Shown here one piece after another: positions 47,001 through 55,491 of a stretch of DNA of 64,000 nucleotides. The position numbers and the translations under genes were made by a program. The stretch is from positions 32,598 to 96,597 of the forward strand of contig JADJOD010000026.1 in NCBI GenBank assembly GCA_016713985.1, read 5' to 3'. Below the pieces are notes generated by a model. The model was not told where the DNA came from. It saw only the letters and a program-made list of their open reading frames with translations, and ran no database searches. The number at the start of each line of letters is the position of its first letter. The stretch's first letter is position 1. Origin of the DNA: Lewinellaceae bacterium. GTDB lineage: Bacteria; Bacteroidota; Bacteroidia; Chitinophagales; Saprospiraceae.

Positions 47001-48373
47001 TTAATGTGACGGGAGTTGCACCTTTCACCGTTACGGGTATCGGCGGATCGTTTACCGGCAACCAGTTTACCAGCGTTCCGATTCCATTGAGCAGTCCGTT
47101 TACCATTGACATTTCCGACGCGAATATCTGCGGCCAGACGACCCTGTCCGACAGTTCCAATTGCGCCTGTGTAACGGATGCGGGTACAATGAACCAAAAC
47201 CAGGTCATTGTTTGCGCCACGGATTCGGTGCTGGTTGCCATTACCACGGGAGAAAGTCTGGACAGCACGGATATTTTGCGTTACATCCTGCACTCCAACC
47301 CCGGTGTGCCGGTGGGCACCATTTGGGCCTGGAGCAGTACGCCGCAATTCGCTTTTCAGCCGGGCATGCAGACCAACACGGTTTATTATATTTCCGCAAT
47401 TGCCGGAAATCCGGACGGCACGGGTCTGATTATCCTGAGCGACCCCTGCCTTTCCGTGGCGACAGGCACGCCGGTGATTTTTCACGCCTTGCCGTCGGCC
47501 GAACTGCTTGCGCTCGACACGAGTATTTGCCCCAATCAATTGGTTACCCTGACGGTGAATTTCACCGGGGCGCAACCCTTTTCTTTTAATACGTCCGTTT
47601 TTGGTTCCGCACAAACGCCGGTTACGGGTATTGCGGACAGCACATTTTCATGGACAAGCAGTTATTCACAAAATACGATCATTCAATTAGATAGCGTCAG
47701 CGATCAATACTGCGCCAACGGGACGGTTATGGGTACGGCAAACATCAATATGTTGGGCGCTCCCGTATTTGCCAATATCCAAACCTCGTGCGATTCCGCG
47801 ACACAAACCTATACCGTCGGGTTTTTGATTCAGGGCGGTGTTGCGCCGTATTCCATTGCGGGATCGACGGGTACCCTCACCGGCAACCAGTTTATAAGCG
47901 ATCCGATCCCTTCCGGAACGCCTTATTCCTTTATCCTGAGCGACGTCAGCAACTGCGCCCAGGATACTTTAGCCGGCGCCGTCACCTGTTCCTGCGTAAC
48001 CGATGCCGGGGCCCTGAGCCAATCGCCGCTGACCCTTTGTGCGGGATCAATCGTCAGTATTGCGGGTTCCATCGGATTTTTCCTCGACCCGAATGACACC
48101 CTGATCTACGTGCTGGCTACTGCACCCGGCCCGCCGGCATGGACCGTTTTGGCGACCAACGACGTTCCGAATTTCAGTTTTATCCCCGGTACGATGACAC
48201 CCAACACGACGTACTACATCGTTGCATTAGCCGGCGACCAACTCGGCACGGGTGTTGATCCCAATGATCCCTGCCTGTCTTTGCCACCGGCCCGGCGGTG
48301 CTTTGGAGACCCGCCGTCAGTGCAACCATTTCCGGCACGGCAACCGTGTGTTCGGGTGTCAGTGCCAACCTGA
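44009..48373 (+). CDS. Giant Ig-repeat T9SS adhesin, middle fragment
   Basis: Middle part of the 43147-50682 gene; its nominal GTG start is not real, the frame is entered by the break at 43977-43981. Contains about a dozen Ig/PKD-like units of roughly 85-90 residues, each with the pattern G.xxICxGxx...FTGxGPFTF.Y..NGxxQ.PITT..NPYT...P...TTY.L.SVS..GC.GTVSG. Longer units carry an extra CNC/CSCVTDAG module ending in NDPC.S...TPV.F. It leaves frame at the TTT run 48280-48282, where one more T restores DPCLSFATGPAVLW. Confidence 0.8.
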   Translation: MNNPGNITVCAGQTLNINFSGSSPSATYNWTASVPIPGGGLNGTGDISVPIPAILPFPVTASVTVTATENGCTGAPQVFTVTATPAPTGTMTLTGNANICQGQNAVFSVSISGGSAPYTIIYAIDGVDQAPITTNNNPYTLNVPMSSSGVVSLSSIANSSCAGSATGSANINVTPTPTAAITPGTTNICTGQSTDVVIDFTGTGPFTFVYRINGISQPPITTPGPSYNITVTPNNPGTFNYTLFSVTSNGCTGTVSGAQSVVVGQTPTATLTGGGTVCAGQGTPLTITFTGTGPFTFDYTADGAAQGPITTSSNPFVFIVAPSASTTYELTGVSAGGCPGTVQGIAIINVNPSPVATLANGSATICNGGSVSFNVSLAGPSPYTFVYAVNGVNQPPILTSQSVYTITVSPAAASTYTLVSVNGGGCNGQVSGTYTVTVGTPPDAVISGDTMICPGDTAALYVDFTGTGPFTYIYTTNGISPDTVITLNNPDTIYVAPTSTTAYVLTSVSSNGCTGTFSGMATVNIAPSASAAISGGGQICLGGDSISITVSFLGQGPYTFVYSANSVNQPPVTTSSNPYTFKVKPNIGTIYKLVSVSNGTCNGSVSGQANVFVFTPPTAVLMSDQTFCDSANTTLMVDFTGTGPFTIIYTIDGVAQAPDTTFDDPFIIPVNTTTTTDYELISVESPGCVGFPDTAITTITVNYAPTYANLNLNCNLIAGTYVVEFDVLGATLPLTLTAGAGTFTGTHFTGNPISIGTSYTFSFHDANNCGTVTVSGPSSCNCTTEAGTMNLAAIDACEGDTVSAVFNNNFVNDGNDILRFILHTNPAIPVGTIIAWSATPTFTFQPGMTAGVTYYISAIAGNNDGTGNVDLNDPCRSIAQGTPVTFFALPTASLGANDTICAGSQGVLNVTMTGVAPFSLTWALNGVQQPTVSNIPTSTYSLAIQPLATTVVSLISVSDSRCSNNTADTASVVVNTSPQVSNFQSICDFSTATYTLVFNVTGVAPFTVTGIGGSFTGNQFTSVPIPLSSPFTIDISDANICGQTTLSDSSNCACVTDAGTMNQNQVIVCATDSVLVAITTGESLDSTDILRYILHSNPGVPVGTIWAWSSTPQFAFQPGMQTNTVYYISAIAGNPDGTGLIILSDPCLSVATGTPVIFHALPSAELLALDTSICPNQLVTLTVNFTGAQPFSFNTSVFGSAQTPVTGIADSTFSWTSSYSQNTIIQLDSVSDQYCANGTVMGTANINMLGAPVFANIQTSCDSATQTYTVGFLIQGGVAPYSIAGSTGTLTGNQFISDPIPSGTPYSFILSDVSNCAQDTLAGAVTCSCVTDAGALSQSPLTLCAGSIVSIAGSIGFFLDPNDTLIYVLATAPGPPAWTVLATNDVPNFSFIPGTMTPNTTYYIVALAGDQLGTGVDPNDPCLSLPPARRCFGDPPSVQPFPARQPCVRVSVPT

Positions 48374-50682
48374 ATGTACAATTTGCCGGCGACGGCCCGT
48401 ATACCTTCACATACGATGCAGGTGGCACACAACAGCAGGTCAGCACATCGCTTAATCCTTATACCCTCACCGTAACGCCATCTTTGTCAACCACTTACAG
48501 CCTTGTAAGTGTAAACGGCGCCGGCAACTGCGCCGGCACGGTAAGTGGCTCGGCCAACGTAACGGTCAATGTTTTACAGGTGCTGAACGTGCAGGCGATC
48601 TGCGATTTTGCAACGGAGACCTATCAACTCCAGTTTAATATCAGCAACGGAGTTGCGCCGAACGGAACGTATACCGTAACGGGTGTGACGGGGACCCTCA
48701 CCGACTCCACTTTCCTGTCCAATCCCATTTCCGCGTTGTTGCCCTATAACCTGACGGTTTCGGGACCGGGCGGATGTTCCCAAACGGTTTCCGGGGAAGC
48801 GAATTGCCTCTGCACCACGGACGCCGGAACCCTCAGCGCTCTGGTTGCGGACGCCTGCCTGCCCAACGGTGTGGCGAGTGTTCAGACCAACGGCGACCAG
48901 GTACTGGAAACGGACGACATCGTTCAATATATCCTGTACACCGATCCAACCCAGTTGCCGCAAGGCATCCTCGCAACCGGTACCACACCCCAGTTCGGAT
49001 TCCAGGCAGGAATGACAGCAGGCGTCACGTATTATATTTCTGTCATCGCCGGCAACAACAACGGCGCCGGGGTGGTGGACACCCTTGATCCCTGCGTATC
49101 CATTTCTCCCGGCATACCGGTTGTTTTCCATGATCCGCCGACGGCGACCCTGTCGGGAGATTCCACTTTTTGCCCCGGCAACAATGCCGCATTCCAGATC
49201 AAATTTACCGGTACGGCCCCGTTCAAATTTGTCTATACGGTGAATGGCAACCAACAAGGCCCCATCTCCGCGCCGGGCAATACCTTCAGTATCACTACGA
49301 GTAATGTACAGCAAAATCAGGTGTTCAGCCTGGTTTCGGTCGAAGACAAATTTTGTACCGGTACCGTGAGCGGCCAGGCTACGGTGACCATAATACCGTT
49401 GCCCGAAGGTTCCCTGATCGGCGACGCCACCATTTGCAGTGGCGGAACGGCCACGCTTGGATTGATTTTGAATGGCGGAACGGCTTACGACGTCACCATC
49501 GGCGGCGGAACGGCCCCGATTCAACTTAGCGGCATTCAAAGCGGCGCCACCGTAGATGTAACCCCCGCCACAACAACCACTTACGTCATAACTGCACTTA
49601 CGGCTGCGGGTAATATTTGTCCGGTCAACATCGGCACGGGCGCCACCGTAACGGTATCCAGTCCCGGCGCAACTGCCGTGCTCTCCGATTACAACGGCTT
49701 TGGGGTAAGTTGCCCGAACGGCGACGACGGTTCTATCGATCTTAGCCTGACGGGAGGCGTCGCGCCGGTAACCGCATCGTGGAGCAACGGTCCCACCGGG
49801 CTGCAACTCGACAACCTGATTCCCGGCGATTACGTGGTTACCCTCACCGACCAGGTTGGCTGTATCTTTATCGATACCTTCCAACTCACCGCACCACCCG
49901 AGTTGCTGATCGATTTTGCAGTACAGGGCCCGGGTTGTTTTGATGGTCGCGACGGATCCATCACCATTTTGTCCATTCAGGGAGGCGCGGAGCCGTATAC
50001 CCTGGGAATCAATAATGTGCCCACGCAGTTGATCGACACCTTTCCAGTGACGATCGGACAGTTGCAGGCCGGGGATTATAACCTTGAAGTGTCGGACGTC
50101 AACGGGTGTGTTACGGAAGAAGACGCCAATCTGCCGGCTCCTTTGCCGCTGGATGTGGACCTGGGCCCCGATGTAACCATCAGTTTCGGGGACAGCACGA
50201 TCATCAACGCCATCCACAACTCCACGGCATTAGACACCTTCGTCTGGACGCCGGCCACCTATATGCTCACCCCCGATTCACTGATCAGTTCCGTCAAACC
50301 GCCGGAAAGTCAGATCTATTCCATCCTTGTAACGGACACTTCCGGTTGTTCTGCCAGCGACGAGATGAGGATTGTGGTGATAAAAACCAGGCGGGTATTC
50401 CTGCCGAACATCATTTATCCAGGCTCCATTGAAACCAACAACGTCTTTTCGGTGTACGCGGGACCGGAGGTCAGCAAAGTGCGCGCCTTGCAGATCTATG
50501 ACCGCTGGGGTGAAATGTTGTTCGAAAACAAAAATTTCGCACCCAACGACCCGCAATTGGGCTGGGACGGGCATAGTCGCGGAAAGGAAGTGAACCCGGG
50601 GGTATACGTATATGTGGTGGATATTGAATTTATCGATGGTTCCACCGAGGTATTTTCAGGAGACGTAACGGTTGTGCGGTAA
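48298..50682 (+). CDS. Giant Ig-repeat T9SS adhesin, C-terminal fragment
   Basis: Last part of the same gene. The coding frame here equals that of the N-terminal fragment, and the total length 43147-50682 is 2512 codons, so one insertion and one deletion account for everything. Holds more Ig-like units, two SprB-type repeats (GDDGSIDLSLTGGVAPVTASWSNG and similar) and a gliding-associated C-terminal (CHU_C) domain ending in WDGHSRGKEVNPGVYVYVV...GDVTVVR, a T9SS type B sorting signal. Likely a very large cell-surface adhesin. Confidence 0.82.
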   Translation: MLWRPAVSATISGTATVCSGVSANLNVQFAGDGPYTFTYDAGGTQQQVSTSLNPYTLTVTPSLSTTYSLVSVNGAGNCAGTVSGSANVTVNVLQVLNVQAICDFATETYQLQFNISNGVAPNGTYTVTGVTGTLTDSTFLSNPISALLPYNLTVSGPGGCSQTVSGEANCLCTTDAGTLSALVADACLPNGVASVQTNGDQVLETDDIVQYILYTDPTQLPQGILATGTTPQFGFQAGMTAGVTYYISVIAGNNNGAGVVDTLDPCVSISPGIPVVFHDPPTATLSGDSTFCPGNNAAFQIKFTGTAPFKFVYTVNGNQQGPISAPGNTFSITTSNVQQNQVFSLVSVEDKFCTGTVSGQATVTIIPLPEGSLIGDATICSGGTATLGLILNGGTAYDVTIGGGTAPIQLSGIQSGATVDVTPATTTTYVITALTAAGNICPVNIGTGATVTVSSPGATAVLSDYNGFGVSCPNGDDGSIDLSLTGGVAPVTASWSNGPTGLQLDNLIPGDYVVTLTDQVGCIFIDTFQLTAPPELLIDFAVQGPGCFDGRDGSITILSIQGGAEPYTLGINNVPTQLIDTFPVTIGQLQAGDYNLEVSDVNGCVTEEDANLPAPLPLDVDLGPDVTISFGDSTIINAIHNSTALDTFVWTPATYMLTPDSLISSVKPPESQIYSILVTDTSGCSASDEMRIVVIKTRRVFLPNIIYPGSIETNNVFSVYAGPEVSKVRALQIYDRWGEMLFENKNFAPNDPQLGWDGHSRGKEVNPGVYVYVVDIEFIDGSTEVFSGDVTVVR

Positions 50683-50724
50683 AAAACGAATACCGGCAGG
50701 TAAAAACAATTTTTTGGCATAAAA

Positions 50725-50758
50725 AACGGGCTTTCCACAAGCAAGTGGAAAGCCCGTT
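50725..50758. terminator. Bidirectional terminator
   Basis: Fourteen-bp perfect arms AACGGGCTTTCCAC and complement with a 6-nt loop, between the convergent adhesin and thioredoxin-SprB genes. ATTATT follows on the + side. Confidence 0.85.
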
Positions 50759-50777
50759 ATTATTGATATACAGCAGA

Positions 50778-53700
50778 TTAACGGTCAACTACCAGCTTCC
50801 GCATACCCACTTCTGTACCTGACCGGAACTGCACGAAATACAATCCGGAGGGCAATCCGGTGCAATCCAGTGTGCTTACAAACGGTTCGTTGCTGAAATG
50901 ATTGATCAGCATGCGGCCGTCGGCATCTATCACTTTGATTTCCAGTTCTATTGCAATGGCCCGACTGAATACGATCCGCACAAGGCCGCTGGTTGGGTTG
51001 GGTTGCATCCGGACTCCTTCCAGCCAGACCGGATCGTGTACCGCCACGGTATTTTCCACCTTAATATTTTCCGTATGTACGATACAACCGTTGGCATCCG
51101 AAACCACCACCTCGTAGGAGCCTTCCGAAAGATTGTTTAAATCCTCGGTGTCGCCGATGGAAACTCCGTCTTTGGTCCACTTAAAGGTGTACGGAGCCGT
51201 TCCGCCGGAGACCGTAATGTCGATGGCGCCAACCGCCTGGTTGTTTACATCGTTGGTTACCGACACGTTGTTCATCACAACTGGCTCGCTTACCGTTACC
51301 AGGAAAGTACAGGACCCCTTGTTTCCACTGGCATCCGTATACGAATGGGTTTGCACGGTGGTGCCAACGGGAAATTCCGACCCGCTTTCCAGTCCGGTTT
51401 CCATATCCCATACCCCGCCTGCTCCGAGGCAGTTGTCGGTTGCGACCGGCGATGAGTACTCGATTACGTTGTCCTCGGCACAACGGATGATGTTGGCCGG
51501 GCAATTCACCACCGGTACCGTATTATCGGCAACCGTTACAAAAGCCGTAGCCGTGGCGGTGAGGCCCGATTGGTCCGTTACCGTCACCGTCACCGTGTGT
51601 TGCCCCAATTGGGTACAATCGAACGTATTGGGCTGGATCAGGGATGAAGCAACGCCACAGTTATCCGCCAGTTGGGCGGACAAGGACGACAGGGTCACCT
51701 CGGCAAGTCCGGCGGAATTCAGGGTCAAAGCGGCGTTTTGAAGCGCGACAGTGGGTGGAACATTATCCAAAGCCGCCACAACGACGGAAGTATTGGACTG
51801 GCATCCGTTCTGGTCCGTCACGGTAACGCCGTAACTGCCTGCGGTCAGGTTCTCTGCCGTATTGGAGGTCTGGCCGTTGCTCCACAGGAAATTGTAGGGT
51901 GTGGTACCGCCAGTAATCGCAACACTCGCGGAACCGGTCGCCTCGTTCGGGCAGTTGGGCTGGACGGTTTCGGTCGTCCATGCGGAATAGGGTTCCGGTT
52001 CGGCTACGGAAGCGGTGGTAATAAACTGACAACCGTTTGCATCCGTTACCGAGGCCGTATAATTGCCTGCCTGGAGGTTGGAAATGGTGGCGCTGGAGCC
52101 GCCGTTGTTCCAGACGTAATTAAACGGCGCCGTTCCACCATCGGGAACCAGGGTGACGGCGCCGTTGCCGGCGCCTGCACAAGTGATGTTGGACACGGAA
52201 ACCTGCAACAAAATGGCGCAGTTATAGGCATTAACCACGACCGTTTGTTCGGAAGTGCAGCCATTGCCATCCGTTACGATGACCGAATAACTGTCCGGCG
52301 CGAGGTTGGTGATCGTCTGGCTTACTGCGCCGGTATTCCACAAATAGGTGTAGGCGCCCGAGCCGCCGGCGGGGCTGGCTGAAGCGGTACCGTCATTAGC
52401 GCCGGTATTCGTTTCATGTGTAGCCGTCGCATTGGCGTTCAACAAAGGTGGTTCGGAAATAGAAATATTCAGGGTAGCCGGGCAGCCGTTGCCATCCGTA
52501 ATATCGACGGTGTACGAACCTGCGGCTAAGTTGGACACGGAAGAAGTTGTATTGCCATTGCTCCAGGCATACAAAACCGGGTTGATGGCGCCGAGCAGCG
52601 ATACGGTTGCCGTTCCGTTATTTTGCCCGAAACACGACACATTGGTGCCCGAAATGGAAGCGGACAGCGCGCAGTTAAAGGAATTGACCGTCACCGTCTG
52701 GACTTCCGAGCAGGAATTGGCGTCCGTCACCGTGACCGTATAATTTCCCGGTGCAAGGCCGGTAATGGTTGCCGTACTGGCGCCGGTGTTCCAGGAATAA
52801 CTGTAAGCGGCGGTGCCGCCTGCCGGTGAAGTCGTAGCCGTGCCGTCGTTCACTCCGTTGCCGCTTTGTGGCGTCGTGCTGGCGTTGACCACCAACGGAG
52901 CCGGCTGGCTGATGGAAACAGAACCGGATGCCGTGCAGTTTTCGCCGTCGGTGACCGTTACAAAATAGGCGCCCGCCACGAGGTTGGATGCAAGCGCCAG
53001 CGAGGTGCCGTTGCTCCATAAATAGGTGTAACTGCCGTTGCCACCTGTAGGCGCCACCAGGGCGGAGCCGTTCGAAGCGCCGTTGCAGGAGACATTGTTT
53101 TGTAAATTCAAGGCGGCGCTCAGCGGGGGAGTTTGTGCAATGGAAGTGGACGCAACAGACGTGCATCCTGTATTACCATTGGTAACCAGTAAGTTATAAA
53201 CGCCGACCTGGTCCGCTACCGGAGTCAGGCTATTGGCGCCCGATACGATGTTGCCGTCCGGTGTGGTCCAGGCATAGGCAAAATTCGAACCTTGCGAGGA
53301 GCCGGTACCATTCAACTGTATCTGACTGGTATTGCAGTTCAGGTTGCCGGGTGTGGCGATGGAAGCCGTGGGTGGCGTGTTTTCCAGTACAACCGCAGCG
53401 CTTGCCGTCGAACTACAGCCATTGGCCGGGTCGGTAACCATCAATACGTATTGCCCCGCTTCACCGACGGCCGGGTTTTGAAGGGCGGATGTAAAGCCGT
53501 TGGGACCCGTCCAGGAATACAGGGGGGCGCTTGCGGACGACGAACCCTGGATCGTTACGTTATTCACCACGCAGGTCAGGGAACCGCCGGTAGCCGATGC
53601 GCCGGGTGTATTGGTGTTGGCAGTCACCGTGGCGATGGCTGTATTGGAGCAGCCGGTCAGGGTATCCGAAACAGACACATTATAGGTGCCGGATAATACA

Positions 53701-55343
53701 ACCTCGGGGTTTTGAACCGTTGCGGTAAAGCCGTTCGGGCCCGTCCAGGTAAACGTCGGGTTGCCCGCATTGGTCTGGGTGAACAATATCGCGGCGGTTG
53801 TTGCACAAGTCAGGGTATCGTTTGTGGTTGAAATGGAGGGCGGGACGTTTTGTCCGGTCACCGCCGTTGCGGAAGTTTTTGTACAACCGTTGGCGGTATT
53901 GGTCACCTGGAGGGTGTAGGTGCCCGGCGCTCCGACAACGGGTGTGAGTGTATTGGCGCCCGAGTTAATACTTCCGCCGTTGGAGGTCGTCCACAAATAG
54001 ATAAAGTTGGCGCCGATCGAGCCACTTCCTTCGAGAACGGTGGTTGGCTGAGGGCAGGAAACCGTTCCACCCGAACCGGCATTGGCGGTGGGCGGGGTGG
54101 TATTGGCGGTCACCACCGTATTTGAATACGATACGCAGGTTGTGCTGGTGTTGGTCACCTGAAGGGTATAATTACCTGCGGCATCCACCACCGGGTTGAG
54201 GGTAGTCCCGCCGGAAACGATGTGCCCGCCGTTCGACGTAAACCATTGATATACAAAGTTACTCCCGTTGCTGGAAGCGCCGGCATCCAATTGTGTGCTC
54301 GTCAGGTTGCACGTCAGGGAAGCTGGTGTGGCGATGCTGGCCGTGGGATAAACCGCCGGAGGCACGTTCACAATCAGGCTTTTTTTACAACCGCTGTCAT
54401 CCGTTGCACTTACCGTATAGTTGCCGGCATTTAATCCGTAAGCCGTTTCGCCGACCTGCCCGTTGCTCCAGACATAGGAATAATTGCCCGGCCAGCCGCC
54501 GGATGCTTCCACCGTGGCACTTCCGGTAATGCCGTTGCAGCCGACCGGATTTTGTTCGATTACCGTCACTACAATAGCCTGGGAAGGTCCTTCCACGGTG
54601 ATCGGGTCCGTTACGCCGGTCCACCCGTTGCTGGACGTAATCGTGCAGGTGTAGGTGCCCGCCGGTACGTTGGTCAGGTCTTCGTTGTGATTTCCGTTGG
54701 ACCAGTTGTAACTGTACGGAGCAGTTCCTCCGGAAACGGAAATATTGACCGCACCCGTGTTCGAACCGAAACAACTGACGTTTTGAACGTTTACCACTTC
54801 AGAATTTACTACCGGGACCGGGCACGTATTGTTCCGGAAGTTCCATAACCCGTTCATATTCAACTGCCCGGTCTCATAAACTTTTTTATTGGCGGGGCAG
54901 ATCACATAAATGGTTGGATAATAACTGACGGCATACATGGCCCGCACGGCGGGGTCCTCCACGATCGGGTATGGCGTATCCTCCACCCAGTCGCCCTGGG
55001 TCCCTCCCACGCAGCCGGAAGGGCCGAACAGGCAGGCATGGTTGGTGTTGGGGTCGCCTTCGATGGAAAACACCATAGCCTCGTCGGTTCCGGGCGGACC
55101 GTAAGTATCCCATAAATCCCTGAAAGCATGGGTGTTGTGGTAATTCCAGCAGGGGCCGCACCAGGTCGCAAAAAAGTCTAAGTAGACCGTTTTGCCCTGA
55201 TCGAGCAAATCGTACAGGTGATACGAATTGCCGTTGATATCGGTGACGGTGAAATCCGGCGCCACAGTGCCCGGCGTCAATTGGGCCTGGGCCGTTGTAC
55301 CGATAAGCATACTGAAGCTCAGCAGCGTAAAGATCTTTTTCAT
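50778..55343 (-). CDS. Secreted thioredoxin-fold protein fused to SprB repeats, T9SS
   Basis: 1521 residues from MKKIFTLLSFSM at 55343 (an in-frame start at 55409 would add 22 residues ahead of the signal peptide). Signal peptide to about residue 20, a TlpA-like thioredoxin domain with the redox motif CGPC at 62-65, then at least eight SprB-type repeats (G..NGTA.V...GG...Y.Y.WSNG.....NL.AG.Y.V.VTD.NGC) and Ig-like units with NTPPTASI linkers. A HYR-type domain (PVVNCPANIIRCAEDN) precedes a type A T9SS domain ending RKLVVDR. Surface-exposed; the redox partner is unknown. Confidence 0.88.
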   Translation of the reverse strand: MKKIFTLLSFSMLIGTTAQAQLTPGTVAPDFTVTDINGNSYHLYDLLDQGKTVYLDFFATWCGPCWNYHNTHAFRDLWDTYGPPGTDEAMVFSIEGDPNTNHACLFGPSGCVGGTQGDWVEDTPYPIVEDPAVRAMYAVSYYPTIYVICPANKKVYETGQLNMNGLWNFRNNTCPVPVVNSEVVNVQNVSCFGSNTGAVNISVSGGTAPYSYNWSNGNHNEDLTNVPAGTYTCTITSSNGWTGVTDPITVEGPSQAIVVTVIEQNPVGCNGITGSATVEASGGWPGNYSYVWSNGQVGETAYGLNAGNYTVSATDDSGCKKSLIVNVPPAVYPTASIATPASLTCNLTSTQLDAGASSNGSNFVYQWFTSNGGHIVSGGTTLNPVVDAAGNYTLQVTNTSTTCVSYSNTVVTANTTPPTANAGSGGTVSCPQPTTVLEGSGSIGANFIYLWTTSNGGSINSGANTLTPVVGAPGTYTLQVTNTANGCTKTSATAVTGQNVPPSISTTNDTLTCATTAAILFTQTNAGNPTFTWTGPNGFTATVQNPEVVLSGTYNVSVSDTLTGCSNTAIATVTANTNTPGASATGGSLTCVVNNVTIQGSSSASAPLYSWTGPNGFTSALQNPAVGEAGQYVLMVTDPANGCSSTASAAVVLENTPPTASIATPGNLNCNTSQIQLNGTGSSQGSNFAYAWTTPDGNIVSGANSLTPVADQVGVYNLLVTNGNTGCTSVASTSIAQTPPLSAALNLQNNVSCNGASNGSALVAPTGGNGSYTYLWSNGTSLALASNLVAGAYFVTVTDGENCTASGSVSISQPAPLVVNASTTPQSGNGVNDGTATTSPAGGTAAYSYSWNTGASTATITGLAPGNYTVTVTDANSCSEVQTVTVNSFNCALSASISGTNVSCFGQNNGTATVSLLGAINPVLYAWSNGNTTSSVSNLAAGSYTVDITDGNGCPATLNISISEPPLLNANATATHETNTGANDGTASASPAGGSGAYTYLWNTGAVSQTITNLAPDSYSVIVTDGNGCTSEQTVVVNAYNCAILLQVSVSNITCAGAGNGAVTLVPDGGTAPFNYVWNNGGSSATISNLQAGNYTASVTDANGCQFITTASVAEPEPYSAWTTETVQPNCPNEATGSASVAITGGTTPYNFLWSNGQTSNTAENLTAGSYGVTVTDQNGCQSNTSVVVAALDNVPPTVALQNAALTLNSAGLAEVTLSSLSAQLADNCGVASSLIQPNTFDCTQLGQHTVTVTVTDQSGLTATATAFVTVADNTVPVVNCPANIIRCAEDNVIEYSSPVATDNCLGAGGVWDMETGLESGSEFPVGTTVQTHSYTDASGNKGSCTFLVTVSEPVVMNNVSVTNDVNNQAVGAIDITVSGGTAPYTFKWTKDGVSIGDTEDLNNLSEGSYEVVVSDANGCIVHTENIKVENTVAVHDPVWLEGVRMQPNPTSGLVRIVFSRAIAIELEIKVIDADGRMLINHFSNEPFVSTLDCTGLPSGLYFVQFRSGTEVGMRKLVVDR

Positions 55344-55491
55344 AGGCGGAAAAAAAGGTTTTGATAAAAACTGGCCGAAAGTATATACCCGTTTCCATTT
55401 TTTCTCCAAATCATATCATTTATAATCCCCCGCGAGATAAATTTTATTCCCGGATCCCGCCGCGCGGGCGCCAAACATTTCGCATGCGAGC

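Noticed and set aside
45785..47614. A 609-residue open frame on the minus strand
   Set aside because: It lies fully antisense to the Ig-repeat adhesin; the repetitive GC-rich third positions of that gene keep the opposite strand open. The product has no signal peptide or family pattern.
48574..50217. A 547-residue open frame on the minus strand
   Set aside because: Antisense shadow of the C-terminal adhesin fragment, same cause as above.
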